Positions 42,740 through 51,296 of a stretch of 64,000 bases of DNA are shown piece after piece (the first letter of the stretch is position 1; the number at the start of each line of letters is the position of its first letter). The stretch comes from Planktomarina sp. (GTDB taxonomy: Bacteria; Pseudomonadota; Alphaproteobacteria; Rhodobacterales; Rhodobacteraceae), in the NCBI GenBank assembly GCA_020630595.1, contig JAHDBC010000011.1, forward strand, positions 1-64,000, in the 5' to 3' direction. A model generated the notes under the pieces. That model ran no database searches and was not told where the DNA came from. It saw only the letters and a list, made by a program, of their open reading frames with translations. A program made the translations under genes and the position numbers.

Positions 42740-44227
42740 ATGTCTGACTTGATGAAATTGACAATCGCCCAGGCCCGTGACGCGTTGCGCAAAGGCGATA
42801 CCACTGCGGTCGAATTAACCGAAGCGGCGCTTAGCGCGGTTGCGGCCTCAAAGCCGCTAAACGCGTTTGTCCACGATACGACAGATATTGCGCACGCCCA
42901 AGCGGCCGCAGCAGATGACCGGATCAAGTCCGGGGAAGCACCGGCCATGTGCGGCATCCCGATTGGGATGAAAGATCTGTTCTGCACCAAAGGCGTGAAT
43001 TCGCAGGCAGCATCGGCCATTCTGGATGGGTTTAAGCCAGAATATGAATCCACTGTGTCCCAGAACCTGTTTGATGACGGGGCGGTGATGGTCGGCAAGT
43101 TGAACATGGACGAATTCGCCATGGGATCGTCGAACGAAACATCGACCTATGGCAATGTGGTGAACCCGTGGCGGGCGACCGGATCGAACCAGGATCTGAC
43201 ACCGGGCGGATCGTCAGGGGGGTCAGCGGCGGCTGTGGCGGCCCAAACCTGTTTGGCGGCCACAGGCACAGATACGGGCGGGTCGATCCGCCAGCCTGCC
43301 GCCTTTGCCGGGATCACAGGGATCAAGCCGACCTATGGCCGGTGTTCGCGGTGGGGCATTGTCGCCTTTGCGTCATCGTTGGATCAGGCAGGCCCGATGA
43401 CAAAAGACGTGCGCGATGCGGCGATCATGCTGGAATCCATGTGTGGGTTCGATGCCAAAGACAGCACATCCGCCAACATCCCCGTCCCGAATTTCGAAGC
43501 AGCGCTGACAGGCGATATCAAGGGCAAGGTCATCGGCATTCCCAAAGAATACCGCATGGACGGTATGTCCGATGAAATTGAACAATTGTGGGCCGACGGC
43601 ACCGCAATGTTGAAAGACGCAGGTGCCGAAATCCGTGACATCAGCTTGCCGCACACGAAATACGCTTTGCCGGCATATTACGTGATTGCCCCGGCAGAAG
43701 CGTCATCGAATCTGGCCCGCTATGACGGCGTGCGCTTTGGGCACCGGGCCAAACTGGCGGCAGGCGACGGCATCACGGAAATGTACGAAAAAACCCGCGC
43801 CGAAGGGTTCGGCGCAGAGGTCAAGCGCCGCGTTATGGTTGGCACCTATGTGCTGTCTGCGGGGTTTTATGACGCCTATTTCAACCGCGCACGGCGGGTT
43901 CGGACGCTGATCAAGAAAGACTTCGAAGATGTGTTTGCCGCTGGCGTCGATGCCATCCTGACCCCGGCCACACCGTCGGCGGCGTTTGCGTTGGGCAAAA
44001 CCGTTGAAGACCCCGTCGAAATGTATTTGAACGACGTGTTCACTGTGACGGTGAATTTGGCCGGTTTGCCGGGGATTGCGGTTCCTGCACGGTTGGACAG
44101 CAACGGCCTGCCTTTGGGGCTGCAGCTGATTGGGCGTCCATGGGAAGAAGGCGATTTGCTGAACACGGCCTATGCGCTGGAACAGGCGGCAGGGTTCACA
44201 GGCAAAGCGGATCGCTGGTGGGTGTGA
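42740..44227 (+). CDS. gatA: Aspartyl/glutamyl-tRNA amidotransferase subunit A
   Basis: A 495-residue amidase-signature protein. The Lys-cisSer-Ser triad is seen as Lys78 (GMKDLFC), Ser158 (PGGSSGGS) and Ser182 (TDTGGSIRQ). It hydrolyses glutamine and passes ammonia to GatB for misacylated tRNA. The length is normal for the family, and gatC is directly upstream. Confidence 0.97.
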   Translation: MSDLMKLTIAQARDALRKGDTTAVELTEAALSAVAASKPLNAFVHDTTDIAHAQAAAADDRIKSGEAPAMCGIPIGMKDLFCTKGVNSQAASAILDGFKPEYESTVSQNLFDDGAVMVGKLNMDEFAMGSSNETSTYGNVVNPWRATGSNQDLTPGGSSGGSAAAVAAQTCLAATGTDTGGSIRQPAAFAGITGIKPTYGRCSRWGIVAFASSLDQAGPMTKDVRDAAIMLESMCGFDAKDSTSANIPVPNFEAALTGDIKGKVIGIPKEYRMDGMSDEIEQLWADGTAMLKDAGAEIRDISLPHTKYALPAYYVIAPAEASSNLARYDGVRFGHRAKLAAGDGITEMYEKTRAEGFGAEVKRRVMVGTYVLSAGFYDAYFNRARRVRTLIKKDFEDVFAAGVDAILTPATPSAAFALGKTVEDPVEMYLNDVFTVTVNLAGLPGIAVPARLDSNGLPLGLQLIGRPWEEGDLLNTAYALEQAAGFTGKADRWWV

Positions 44228-44344
44228 TCCCATCGGCTGCGCTTTGCCGAAAACATGACAATGGGCCAGTGAATTCGCAATTCCCCTAGTCGTTTTGGGG
44301 TGATCTGGCATACATCTGGCCAAAAGCTGGGAAAAGGGCACGGT

Positions 44345-45052
44345 ATGAAACAGGTTTCGATCCTTATTGCTGCGGGTGTGCTGGCCGCGTGCCAACCTGT
44401 GACCCCGAACGATTATGCGGGTGCGGGCGATTCCGGATACGTGCAAAGTCAGGCGGCGGCTGCAGCCCGCGAAGCGGCGTTGACGGGCCAGCCGGTGACG
44501 CCTGTTGTGGCCCAGCCGTTGACCGCAGACATCCGGTCGGTGCCGATTGATGCGTCCCCCGCGAACCCGGCGCCGGTTCAGGTTGGTGTTGCCCCAACAC
44601 CAACCGCGTCCCAGATTGGCAGTGATGGCACCATTTCCGACGAACAGAACTTTGACGCTGTGTCGGGGCGTGAAAGCATCGAAAGCGATGCGGCCCGTCT
44701 GGAAGCCAACCGCCAGCAATACCGCGTGATCCAACCCACCGATTTGCCGACCCGCCCGGGGTCGCTGCCCAATATCGTTGACTATGCGCTGCGCACGAAC
44801 AATCCGGTCGGTGCCCAGCTGTACGATCGGTTTTCGCTGTTTGGTTCGACGAACCGGCACCTGCGTGCATGTGCCGCCTATGCGTCCGCCGATTTGGCCC
44901 AGCAGGATTTCCTGGCCCGTGGCGGGCCACAAAAAGACCGCCGGGGTCTGGACCCCGATGGGGACGGATTTGCCTGTCGTTGGAACCCGGCACCGTTCCG
45001 CGCCGCAGCGGGTGCCGCGCGCGTTCAACCGGCTGTCGCACCGGCACAGTGA
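44345..45052 (+). CDS. Lipoprotein with excalibur-type calcium-binding end
   Basis: A 235-residue lipoprotein: MKQVSILIAAGVLAACQPVT with lipobox LAAC. A long low-complexity region (about 40-115) rich in Ala, Pro and Val follows, then a C-terminal segment with DPDGDGFACRWNPAPFR, close to the excalibur Dx-Dx-DG calcium motif. The mature protein is probably periplasmic. It overlaps ampD by GTGA, so the two are coupled. ggaaaaggg precedes ATG 44345; the 44300 start lacks such a site. Its role next to a peptidoglycan amidase suggests cell wall function (inference). Confidence 0.75.
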   Translation: MKQVSILIAAGVLAACQPVTPNDYAGAGDSGYVQSQAAAAAREAALTGQPVTPVVAQPLTADIRSVPIDASPANPAPVQVGVAPTPTASQIGSDGTISDEQNFDAVSGRESIESDAARLEANRQQYRVIQPTDLPTRPGSLPNIVDYALRTNNPVGAQLYDRFSLFGSTNRHLRACAAYASADLAQQDFLARGGPQKDRRGLDPDGDGFACRWNPAPFRAAAGAARVQPAVAPAQ

Positions 45053-45735
45053 CGCCGCACTGGCATCCCAGCCCGAACTTTGGCCCCCGCAAGGGCGGGG
45101 CGGTCCCGTCCCTGATCGTTGTGCACTACACGGCGATGGATGGGCCAAAACCCGCGCTGGATCGGTTGTGTGATCCAGCGTTCGAAGTGTCAGCCCATTA
45201 CCTGATCGGGCAGGGCGGGCAAATCTGGCAGATGGTCGATGAAGCGCAGCGTGCATGGCATGCGGGGCGCGGCGCATGGGGCGCCTGCACGGATATCAAT
45301 TCTGCCAGCATTGGAATTGAACTGTGCAACCGGGGCGATCATCCGTACCCGCAAGCGCAGATTGACAGCCTGATCACGCTGATGCGCGATATCCAAACCC
45401 GCCATGACATCCCGCCATCGCGTGTGATCGGCCATTCCGATATGGCACCGGATCGCAAGATTGATCCGGGCCGGTTCTTCCCCTGGTCCCAGTTGGCACA
45501 GGCCGGGGTGGCCATTGATGTGCCTGACCCGGATCAGCCGATTGTCATGCTGCCCTTTGGCGAAGCTGCGCGGCGCTTTGGGTATCCGATGGATGCGGGC
45601 GCTGATGCGGTGTTGGATGCATTTCGCCAAAGGTTTCGCCCTGCGGTCACGGGGCCCATCACCGACGCGGACCGGCAATTGATGTCTGCGCTTGCGGCCG
45701 CCTATCCCGTTGACGCAGGTCAGCGAAGCGCATAA
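45049..45735 (+). CDS. N-acetylmuramoyl-L-alanine amidase (AmpD-like)
   Basis: A 228-residue amidase_2 protein. Zinc ligand His26 (VVHYTAM), the catalytic segment WHAGRGAWGACTDINSASIGIEL (about 71-93, in parts) and the late IGHSDMAPDRKIDPG with the second His and Asp are typical of AmpD. The C-terminal 60 residues resemble a peptidoglycan-binding helix bundle (AARRFGYPMDA). No signal peptide is seen, so it may be the cytoplasmic AmpD that recycles anhydromuropeptides. Start GTG 45049 overlaps the upstream stop; the 44869 ATG is inside that gene. Confidence 0.88.
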   Translation: MTPHWHPSPNFGPRKGGAVPSLIVVHYTAMDGPKPALDRLCDPAFEVSAHYLIGQGGQIWQMVDEAQRAWHAGRGAWGACTDINSASIGIELCNRGDHPYPQAQIDSLITLMRDIQTRHDIPPSRVIGHSDMAPDRKIDPGRFFPWSQLAQAGVAIDVPDPDQPIVMLPFGEAARRFGYPMDAGADAVLDAFRQRFRPAVTGPITDADRQLMSALAAAYPVDAGQRSA

Positions 45736-45736
45736 C
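45710..45736 (+). promoter_or_regulatory. Candidate promoter of rnpB
   Basis: TTGACG (45710-45715), 15-nt spacer, CATAAC (45731-45736), ten bases before the predicted 5' end of RNase P RNA. The spacer is short, but the position is right. It lies within the 3' end of ampD. Confidence 0.45.
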
Positions 45737-45745
45737 GCTGACGAC

Positions 45746-46111
45746 GCGGGAAGGCCGGGCGGTCGCGGCCCCATCCGGGGTCGAGGAAAGTCCGGACTCA
45801 CTGAAACATGGGTGCCGGGTAACGCCCGGCGAAGGCAACTTTAGGGACAGCGCCACAGAGAACAGACTGCCATCTATAAGATGGCACAGGTGAAACGGTG
45901 GGGTAAAAGCCCACCTCGTTGCGTGCAAGCGTGACGGAGACGGCAAGCCCCACCCAGAGCAATGCCAAATAGGGCCCGCACCGTGGCGCGTTTCACGCCC
46001 CGCAGGGCCGGGTTGGCAGCTAGATCCCCGGGGCAATCCGGGGGCCAGATGAATGATCGCCCAGGAACGGCACGCCGTTCTGGACAGGATCCGGCTTACA
46101 GGCCTTCCCGC
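45746..46111 (+). ncRNA. rnpB: RNase P RNA (bacterial type A)
   Basis: The catalytic RNA of RNase P that trims tRNA 5' leaders. Universal elements are present in order: GAGGAAAGTCCGGACTC (about 45783-45799), CAGAGAACAGACTGCC, GGTGAAACGGTGGGGTAAAAG, CAGATGAATGATCGCC and ACAGGATCCGGCTTACA. The ends pair as helix P1: gcgggaaggcc (45746-45756) with ggccttcccgc (46101-46111), 11 bp perfect. Length about 366 nt fits alphaproteobacteria. It follows ampD by 10 bp. Confidence 0.95.
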
Positions 46112-46187
46112 ATTTTGCCGCAGTTCGTTGACCGAATCGAAGCTGATGCCTATTTGTCAATCAATTATAACGCGAAGGCGCTTTCCC

Positions 46188-46598
46188 ATGCGGTCAGAAA
46201 CCTATCAGACAAAGCTGGATACCACCAATTTCCCCGAAGATCTGGGCACGCCCGGGGGGCTGACGCTATCTTTCTTGCGCAATATCGATGATTGCGTGAA
46301 GTTGATCGGCACGGATGGTCGTTTGAAGTTCATGAACGAAAACGGCCTGTGCCGCATGGAACTTCCTGACCTGAAGGAAGTGCGTGGATTGTATTGGTGG
46401 GACCTGTGGCCGACATCGGCGCAGCAAATGCTGAAGTCGGCGGTTGAAAAGGCCACGGCTGGTGAAATGGTGCGGTTCACGGCGGATTGTCCAACGGCAT
46501 CGGGCTGGTGGAAAAAATGGGATGTCACCGTAACCCCCATCCCAGACAGTGATGGGACCGTGAATAACGTGCTGTCTATTTCGAAAGAAATTCCATAG
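46188..46598 (+). CDS. Single-domain PAS protein
   Basis: A 136-residue protein that is essentially one PAS domain (about 25-130): FLRNIDDCVKLIGTDGRLKFMNENGL, quoted in parts, is the beta1-loop-beta2 hairpin, and KKWDVTVTPIPDSDGTVNNVLSIS the last strands. No kinase, GGDEF or HTH follows, so it is a sensor module acting by partner binding. ATG 46188 with gaaggcg upstream is preferred; the 46053 frame overlaps rnpB. It stands 76 bp after rnpB. Confidence 0.8.
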   Translation: MRSETYQTKLDTTNFPEDLGTPGGLTLSFLRNIDDCVKLIGTDGRLKFMNENGLCRMELPDLKEVRGLYWWDLWPTSAQQMLKSAVEKATAGEMVRFTADCPTASGWWKKWDVTVTPIPDSDGTVNNVLSISKEIP

Positions 46599-46610
46599 CC
46601 GAATTTTACC

Positions 46611-46638
46611 TTGACTCTGCCTGTGTCGCGCATATGAC
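46611..46638 (+). promoter_or_regulatory. Candidate promoter of rpmG
   Basis: TTGACT (46611-46616), 16-nt spacer, TATGAC (46633-46638), about 57 nt upstream of the ribosomal L33 start at 46695. Confidence 0.5.
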
Positions 46639-46694
46639 GCGGGTTCATGTTGTTTGCCGAACAGGCGTGTTCGGCCCCGCGAAAGGATTGACCC

Positions 46695-46862
46695 ATGGCG
46701 AAGCCAACCACGATTAAAATCCGCCTGAATTCCACGGCGGACACAGGCCACTTTTACGTAACCAAAAAGAACGCCCGCACCATGACCGAAAAAATGGTGG
46801 TTCGGAAATACGACCCGGTTGCGCGCAAGCACGTTGAATACAAAGAAGGCAAGATCAAATAA
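46695..46862 (+). CDS. rpmG: 50S ribosomal protein L33
   Basis: A 55-residue L33 starting [20 protein letters not shown] with [11 protein letters not shown] and the basic end KEGKIK. It contains no Cys, so it is the zinc-free type usual in alphaproteobacteria. gaaagga precedes ATG 46695. It ends at TAA 46860-46862 and is followed by a terminator. Confidence 0.97.
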   Translation: MAKPTTIKIRLNSTADTGHFYVTKKNARTMTEKMVVRKYDPVARKHVEYKEGKIK

Positions 46863-46885
46863 GATCAGCCTGACACGTGCGATTG

Positions 46886-46908
46886 GCCGTCCTTTGGGGC
46901 GGCTTTTT
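46886..46908 (+). terminator. Rho-independent terminator after rpmG
   Basis: gccgtcc (46886-46892) pairs with gggcggc (46897-46903), 7 bp with one G-U, 4-nt loop, followed by ttttt. Confidence 0.85.
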
Positions 46909-46927
46909 GCGTTTTAGGGGAATGGCA

Positions 46928-47479
46928 ATGCAGCGGATCATGGTGATTGGCGGGCCGGGCAGCGGCAAAAGCACGCTGGCGCGGCGGATTGGGCATCGGT
47001 TGGACCTGCCGGTTTACCATCTGGATCAACTGACGTTTGAGTCCGGTTGGGTGGAACGGCCACATGATGTGCGCGACCGGGAACTGGCAAACATCGTGGC
47101 CGGCGCGCATTGGGTGATAGACGGCAACTATGCGCGGACATGGCACATGCGGTTGCAGCGGGCGGATGTGGTCGTATGGATCGATATCCCGCTTTGGACG
47201 CGGGTTTGGCGGGTGCTGCGCCGATCATGGCAGTTCCGGGGTCAGACCCGGCCCGATTTGCCCGCAGGTTGTCCGGAAGTCTTTGGCTGGCAAACGGTGG
47301 AATTCCTGCACTACATCATCACACGGACGCGGACCCGGGGTTTTGGTGCAAAAGTGGATCGTTGGATCCGGCCCAGTGGGGTTCCCGTGCATCGGTTCCA
47401 GACAAACGCGCAGGCGGATGCGTGGGTGGACGGCCTGCCCAAAAGAAAGGCCGGGACAAAGCCCGGCCAATCATCTTGA
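46928..47479 (+). CDS. P-loop kinase-like (FlaR/adenylate kinase-related) protein
   Basis: A 183-residue P-loop NTPase. Walker A is GGPGSGKST (about 7-15); YHLDQLTFESGW, AHWVIDGNY and DVVVWIDIPLWTRVWRVLRRS match the FlaR/topology-modulation-like group of small kinases. It may phosphorylate a nucleotide or nucleoside; activity is not established. I chose ATG 46928, seven bases after aggggA; ATG 46922 and 46877 are possible. It is next to rpmG but separated by the terminator at 46886-46908. Confidence 0.8.
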   Translation: MQRIMVIGGPGSGKSTLARRIGHRLDLPVYHLDQLTFESGWVERPHDVRDRELANIVAGAHWVIDGNYARTWHMRLQRADVVVWIDIPLWTRVWRVLRRSWQFRGQTRPDLPAGCPEVFGWQTVEFLHYIITRTRTRGFGAKVDRWIRPSGVPVHRFQTNAQADAWVDGLPKRKAGTKPGQSS

Positions 47480-47494
47480 ATTTGCAGTGATGCG

Positions 47495-48268
47495 CTATTC
47501 CTGATTGCCCAAGAACATCAGCAGAAACTGGAACAGGTTCAAGAAGTTCAGGTACATCGTCAGCGACCCGAAGACCGCGGATTTGTCCAACCATTCCTGA
47601 TCGCCATGGTGGGCGTGGGCCAGATACTGGTTCTTGATGTTTTGGGTGTCATAGGCTGTCAGACCCGCAAAGATCAGAACGCCGATGGCGGAAATCGCAA
47701 ACATCAGGGCGGGGGACTGGATGCTGAAGAATGCGCCCAGCACCAAGTTGACCACCATGGCCACGATCAGGCCGATCAGACCCATCATCAGGAATGTGCC
47801 CCAACCGGACAGATCTTTCTTTGTGGTGTAGCCCCACAGGGACAGGCCCGCGAATGCGATTGCCGTGATCAGGAATGTCTGTGTGATCGAAAACGCCGTG
47901 TAGACCAGAAAGATGGACGACAGCGACAGGCCGATCAACAGCGCAAAGCCGTAAAAGAACACCCGGGCCATCGGCGCGGACGCACGGTTCATGACTGGGC
48001 CCATGCCCAGAAACAGAACAGCCAGCGGTGCAAACATGATCACCCATTTCAGCGGGGTGTTGTAAATCAAGTTGCCAAAGGACGTCAGGAAGACCTGACC
48101 ATCAACGGTAACAGTCGCAAGGCCCGAAATGGCCCATGCGGCAGCTGCAGTGATCAGCATGCCGATGGACATCGTGCCGTATACTTTGTTCATGTGGGCG
48201 CGCAGGCCCTGATCAATGGCTGCAGACCGTGTGCCGGCCGTTGCTGCCATGGTGTTATAGTCTGCCAT
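47495..48268 (-). CDS. Bax inhibitor-1/YccA family membrane protein
   Basis: A 257-residue protein with seven membrane helices. The N-terminus MADYNTMAATAGTRSAAIDQ and VYGTMSIGMLITAAAAW match the UPF0005/BI-1 pattern, and the C-terminal AYDTQNIK plus the LTMYLNFLNLFQFLLMFLG segment carry the conserved Asp positions. Bacterial homologues (YccA, YbhL) interact with FtsH or form pH-sensitive Ca2+ channels. ggaggtatc precedes ATG 48268, an excellent site. The frame extends to 48349 without support. It is convergent with the P-loop gene, 15 bp apart. Confidence 0.92.
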   Translation of the reverse strand: MADYNTMAATAGTRSAAIDQGLRAHMNKVYGTMSIGMLITAAAAWAISGLATVTVDGQVFLTSFGNLIYNTPLKWVIMFAPLAVLFLGMGPVMNRASAPMARVFFYGFALLIGLSLSSIFLVYTAFSITQTFLITAIAFAGLSLWGYTTKKDLSGWGTFLMMGLIGLIVAMVVNLVLGAFFSIQSPALMFAISAIGVLIFAGLTAYDTQNIKNQYLAHAHHGDQEWLDKSAVFGSLTMYLNFLNLFQFLLMFLGNQE

Positions 48269-48382
48269 GATACCTCCAAAATGGTTCCCGGTGGGATTTC
48301 CCACACTTGGGTTTGATATTGGCAGGAATGCCGCGTTTTTCAAGCGCAACAGCCGGCAATTTCGACGCAGTTTTAAGGGTTT

Positions 48383-48604
48383 TCAGCCCCGCCAGTGGGC
48401 AGGCACATCCCAAACGGGCCGTGTGGCTTCTGCATGGGCGTCCAACCGGGTGACGCCGATGTCATCCAGTGCCTCGTCCGACAGGGCGGCAAGGGCGCGC
48501 CGCTGATGGGAAAGGGCCAGCGCCGCACGGATCCGGGCAACGATAGACGGCGCCCGGCCATGGGCATGGGTGGCGATGCGGGACGGGGTAAAGGATACAG
48601 CCAT
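48383..48604 (-). CDS. DUF1127 small protein
   Basis: A 73-residue Arg-rich protein starting MAVSFTPSRIATHAHGRAPS. The DUF1127 core RRALAALSDEALDDIGVTRLDAHAEA is present (quoted in parts RRALAALSDEALDDIGV, TRLDAHAEA). DUF1127 proteins in alphaproteobacteria affect RNA or phosphate/carbon stress responses and are often tiny. ggagattgaa precedes ATG 48604. It is divergent from the LysR gene across 116 bp, so the two are probably regulator and target. Confidence 0.92.
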   Translation of the reverse strand: MAVSFTPSRIATHAHGRAPSIVARIRAALALSHQRRALAALSDEALDDIGVTRLDAHAEATRPVWDVPAHWRG

Positions 48605-48720
48605 TTCAATCTCCGTTATGAATGGGTTTCGGATCACTGATCACGTTGATTGATGATTTAGCCTTGACGGACAGATTATAAAAATGAATGTTTATGGAGT
48701 TATCGTTCAGGAATATTGAT

Positions 48721-49614
48721 ATGTCCCGTACCCTTGATCTGACCGCCCTGCGGTCGTTTGTGGCTGTTGCTGAACAGGGCGGCGTGACCCGTGCCGCCGG
48801 TTTGGTGCATCTGACCCAATCGGCCGTGTCGATGCAGATCAAACGGTTGGAAGATGCACTGGACGTGGCGCTGTTTGAACGGCGCAACCGCACGCTGATC
48901 CTGACAACGGCGGGCGAACAGTTGCTGTCATATGCCCGTCAGATGCTGTCACTGAACGACGAAGCCTGGAGCCGCCTGACCAATGACGCATTCGAAGGCG
49001 AAATCACATTGGGCGTGCCCCACGACATTATCTATCCGGTGATCCCGTCGGTTCTAAAAGCGGCCAGCCGCGAATTTCCCCGGGTGCGCATCACGCTGGT
49101 GTCCAGCTATACAAAGGCGCTGCACCGATCGTTCAACAGCGGGGCGTGTGATGTGATCCTGACCACCGAAGATGCGATCTTTGATGGGGGGGAAACGCTT
49201 GTTGAATTGCCTTTGGTGTTTGTGGGCGCGCCCCAAGGCACCAGTTGGACCGAACGGCCCCTGCGATTGGCGTTTGAAACCAATTGCATCTTCCGGGCCC
49301 GGGTGATGCAGCGGCTGGATCACGCGCGCATTCCATGGGAACTGGCCGTAGAATCCAGCGGCACCCGCACCATCGAAGCGTCTGTCAGCGCGGATATCGC
49401 CCTGCACGCCATGCTGCGCGGCACCGCACGCGAAGATATGGTAGAGGTTCGCCACGGCGGCGCTTTGCCGGATCTGGGGACGCAAAAAGTGAACCTGTAC
49501 AAAAATGGCGCTAACATGCCGCAAGTGGCAGACCGGCTGTGCGATTTGATCCGTGATGCCTATCGCAGCCTTGCCGCAGGCGCCCCGGTCAAGCTGGTGG
49601 CAGAGGCATCGTGA
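48721..49614 (+). CDS. LysR family transcriptional regulator
   Basis: A 297-residue LTTR: N-terminal winged HTH (about 5-65, with TLDLTALRSFVAVAEQGG and TQSAVSMQIKRLEDALDV) and the effector domain (about 90-295). It should bind the divergent gap with the DUF1127 gene. Effector unknown. ATG 48721 has cagga upstream; the 48688 ATG gives an 11-residue extension without match. It overlaps the convergent quinone reductase by 26 bp. Confidence 0.92.
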   Translation: MSRTLDLTALRSFVAVAEQGGVTRAAGLVHLTQSAVSMQIKRLEDALDVALFERRNRTLILTTAGEQLLSYARQMLSLNDEAWSRLTNDAFEGEITLGVPHDIIYPVIPSVLKAASREFPRVRITLVSSYTKALHRSFNSGACDVILTTEDAIFDGGETLVELPLVFVGAPQGTSWTERPLRLAFETNCIFRARVMQRLDHARIPWELAVESSGTRTIEASVSADIALHAMLRGTAREDMVEVRHGGALPDLGTQKVNLYKNGANMPQVADRLCDLIRDAYRSLAAGAPVKLVAEAS

Positions 49615-50563
49615 TCACGACCTTGCCCGTCGTTTTGCGGTCTTTCAGCATGGTCAGGGCGGTATCAGCCTGATCGAACGTCATGATGTGATCTGGCTGT
49701 GGGTCCAATGCGCCTTGCGCGACCAGATCAAACACCTGTGACAGGCTTTCGAACACCTTGTGCGGCGCGTATTTCAGAACGCCGCCCCAATACAGCCCGT
49801 GAATGATCAGGTTCTTGACCATGACATGGTTCGCCGGGATCTGGGGCACATCACCGCTGGCAAAGCCAATCGCCAGAATTCGGCCTTCGGGTGCGGTGCA
49901 CCGCATCGCTGTGCGGAAAAGATCGCCGCCGATGGCATCATAAACAATGTTGAACCGGTCCATGCCCCGCAAGGTTTCTGTCAGGTTGGGATCGTCGCTG
50001 TCGAAGGCTGCATTCGCGCCCAATGCCCGGACCCGCGCGACCTTGTCTGCGCCCCGGGCAATGCCAGTCACGTCTGCGCCCAAGGCGACGCCGATTTCAA
50101 CCGCTGTCTTGCCGACCCCACCCGCCGCACCGGTCACCAGCAGGCGATCGCCCGGGCGGATGGCGGCGCGATCCACCAGCGCAAGGTGGGATGTGCCATA
50201 GGTGATCAAAAGGCCTGCGGCAGCTTCTGTGCTGACGCCATCGGGGATTTTGACGCATCTGTCCGCGGGCACCACGGCCTGTGTCGCCAAACCGCCACTG
50301 CCTGCATAACAGGCCACCCGATCCCCAACGCGCAGGTCTTTCACACCCGCGCCAACTTCGACGATGGTGCCCGCCAGTTCCAACCCCAGGGTAAAGGGAA
50401 GGGGGGGCGTGTCCTGATATGTGCCGCGAATCATCAGCAAATCGGCAAAGTTCAGGCCGCATGCCCGGGTTTCAATGCGCACGTCGGTATCGCAAACAAC
50501 CGGAACGGGCATGTCCAAAAGGACAGGTCCTGTGCCGTGATCCAAGACGCGCCAAGCTTGCAT
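49589..50563 (-). CDS. NADPH:quinone oxidoreductase-like (zinc-free MDR) protein
   Basis: A 324-residue medium-chain dehydrogenase of the quinone-oxidoreductase group. RACGLNFADLLMIRG (about 33-47), GLELAGTIVEVGAG and the NADPH-binding GAAGGVGKTAVEIG are typical; the zinc-binding Cys array is absent. It reduces quinones or enones with NADPH. The start MQAWRVLDHG is normal. The 5' region towards 50564-50875 is A+T-rich. Confidence 0.9.
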   Translation of the reverse strand: MQAWRVLDHGTGPVLLDMPVPVVCDTDVRIETRACGLNFADLLMIRGTYQDTPPLPFTLGLELAGTIVEVGAGVKDLRVGDRVACYAGSGGLATQAVVPADRCVKIPDGVSTEAAAGLLITYGTSHLALVDRAAIRPGDRLLVTGAAGGVGKTAVEIGVALGADVTGIARGADKVARVRALGANAAFDSDDPNLTETLRGMDRFNIVYDAIGGDLFRTAMRCTAPEGRILAIGFASGDVPQIPANHVMVKNLIIHGLYWGGVLKYAPHKVFESLSQVFDLVAQGALDPQPDHIMTFDQADTALTMLKDRKTTGKVVITMPLPPA

Positions 50564-50875
50564 TCAACCAATTCCCCCCAATTTCGATGCGTAATTAACC
50601 ATGTGGCAGATAAGTTTGAAGTCAAATTTGGATTTTTGGATATATTCAGTAGGTCCAATATAGAAACATATTTGGGAATATTCTAAGTCTTATCCATATA
50701 TTGTGCAATTCTAGAAAAATCGTCAAAGGTTGACGTAGGGTAAGCGCTATCGACCACCGTGTTTTCACATTGGCTGTTCAGCTTTGAATTGTGCTAAGAA
50801 TTGCGGCATAAGGTAGACAGACCATCTCCTTATGGTTGCGCGAGGGGCAGCGGGAAGAGGTCAAGGAGGTAACAT
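50564..50875. other. AT-rich intergenic region upstream of the XRE regulator
   Basis: 312 bp with no convincing ORF, clearly more A+T-rich than the rest (for example 50610-50720, many TATAT and AATATT runs). It sits between the divergent quinone reductase and XRE genes and would hold both promoters. The XRE ribosome site aaggaggt (about 50863-50870) is very strong. No clear -35/-10 pair fixes the transcript start. Confidence 0.6.
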
Positions 50876-51238
50876 ATGAAACACTATGTGGACGTTCACG
50901 TTGGTAAGCGGATCCGGCATCGTCGGTGGCTTATGGGCATGACCCAGCAGCAGCTGGCCGAACGGGTCGGGATCAAATTCCAACAGATCCAAAAATATGA
51001 AACCGGTATGAACCGCGTCAGCGCATCGCGCCTGTGGGACATTTCGGATGTTTTGGAAGTCCCGGTCAGCTTTTTCTTCGAAGGGTTGGATGCCAGCGAT
51101 GAAAACGCGCAGGATATGCCCAAGGATTTGCTGGCGGACAAAGAAGCGCTGGAATTGGTGCGGTCCTATTACGCCATGCCAGAAAACCAGCGCAAACGGC
51201 TGTTCGAACTGGCCCGCGTCTTAAGCGACGCTGCTTAG
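50876..51238 (+). CDS. XRE family transcriptional regulator
   Basis: A 120-residue protein with an N-terminal HTH_XRE domain (about 9-66; KRIRHRRWLMGMTQQQLAER, VGIKFQQIQKYETGMNRVS) and a short C-terminal helix ending QRKRLFELARVLSDAA. From memory this protein is very conserved in alphaproteobacteria, with an unsettled role in cell-cycle or symbiosis-type regulation. A perfect aaggaggt lies before ATG 50876. It stands 58 bp upstream of the hisN-like gene, whose regulation it may share. Confidence 0.93.
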   Translation: MKHYVDVHVGKRIRHRRWLMGMTQQQLAERVGIKFQQIQKYETGMNRVSASRLWDISDVLEVPVSFFFEGLDASDENAQDMPKDLLADKEALELVRSYYAMPENQRKRLFELARVLSDAA

Positions 51239-51296
51239 GGGTTGACGATCCCCCTTTATCGGTGCCCCTGATGGTCTTGGATCATGGGGGCACGAC

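Noticed and set aside
43703-45277. 524-residue minus-strand frame
   Set aside because: Spans the opposite strand of gatA, the excalibur lipoprotein and ampD; no recognisable protein.
46205-46744. 179-residue minus-strand frame over the PAS gene
   Set aside because: It covers the opposite strand of the PAS gene and the start of rpmG, which are both well supported.
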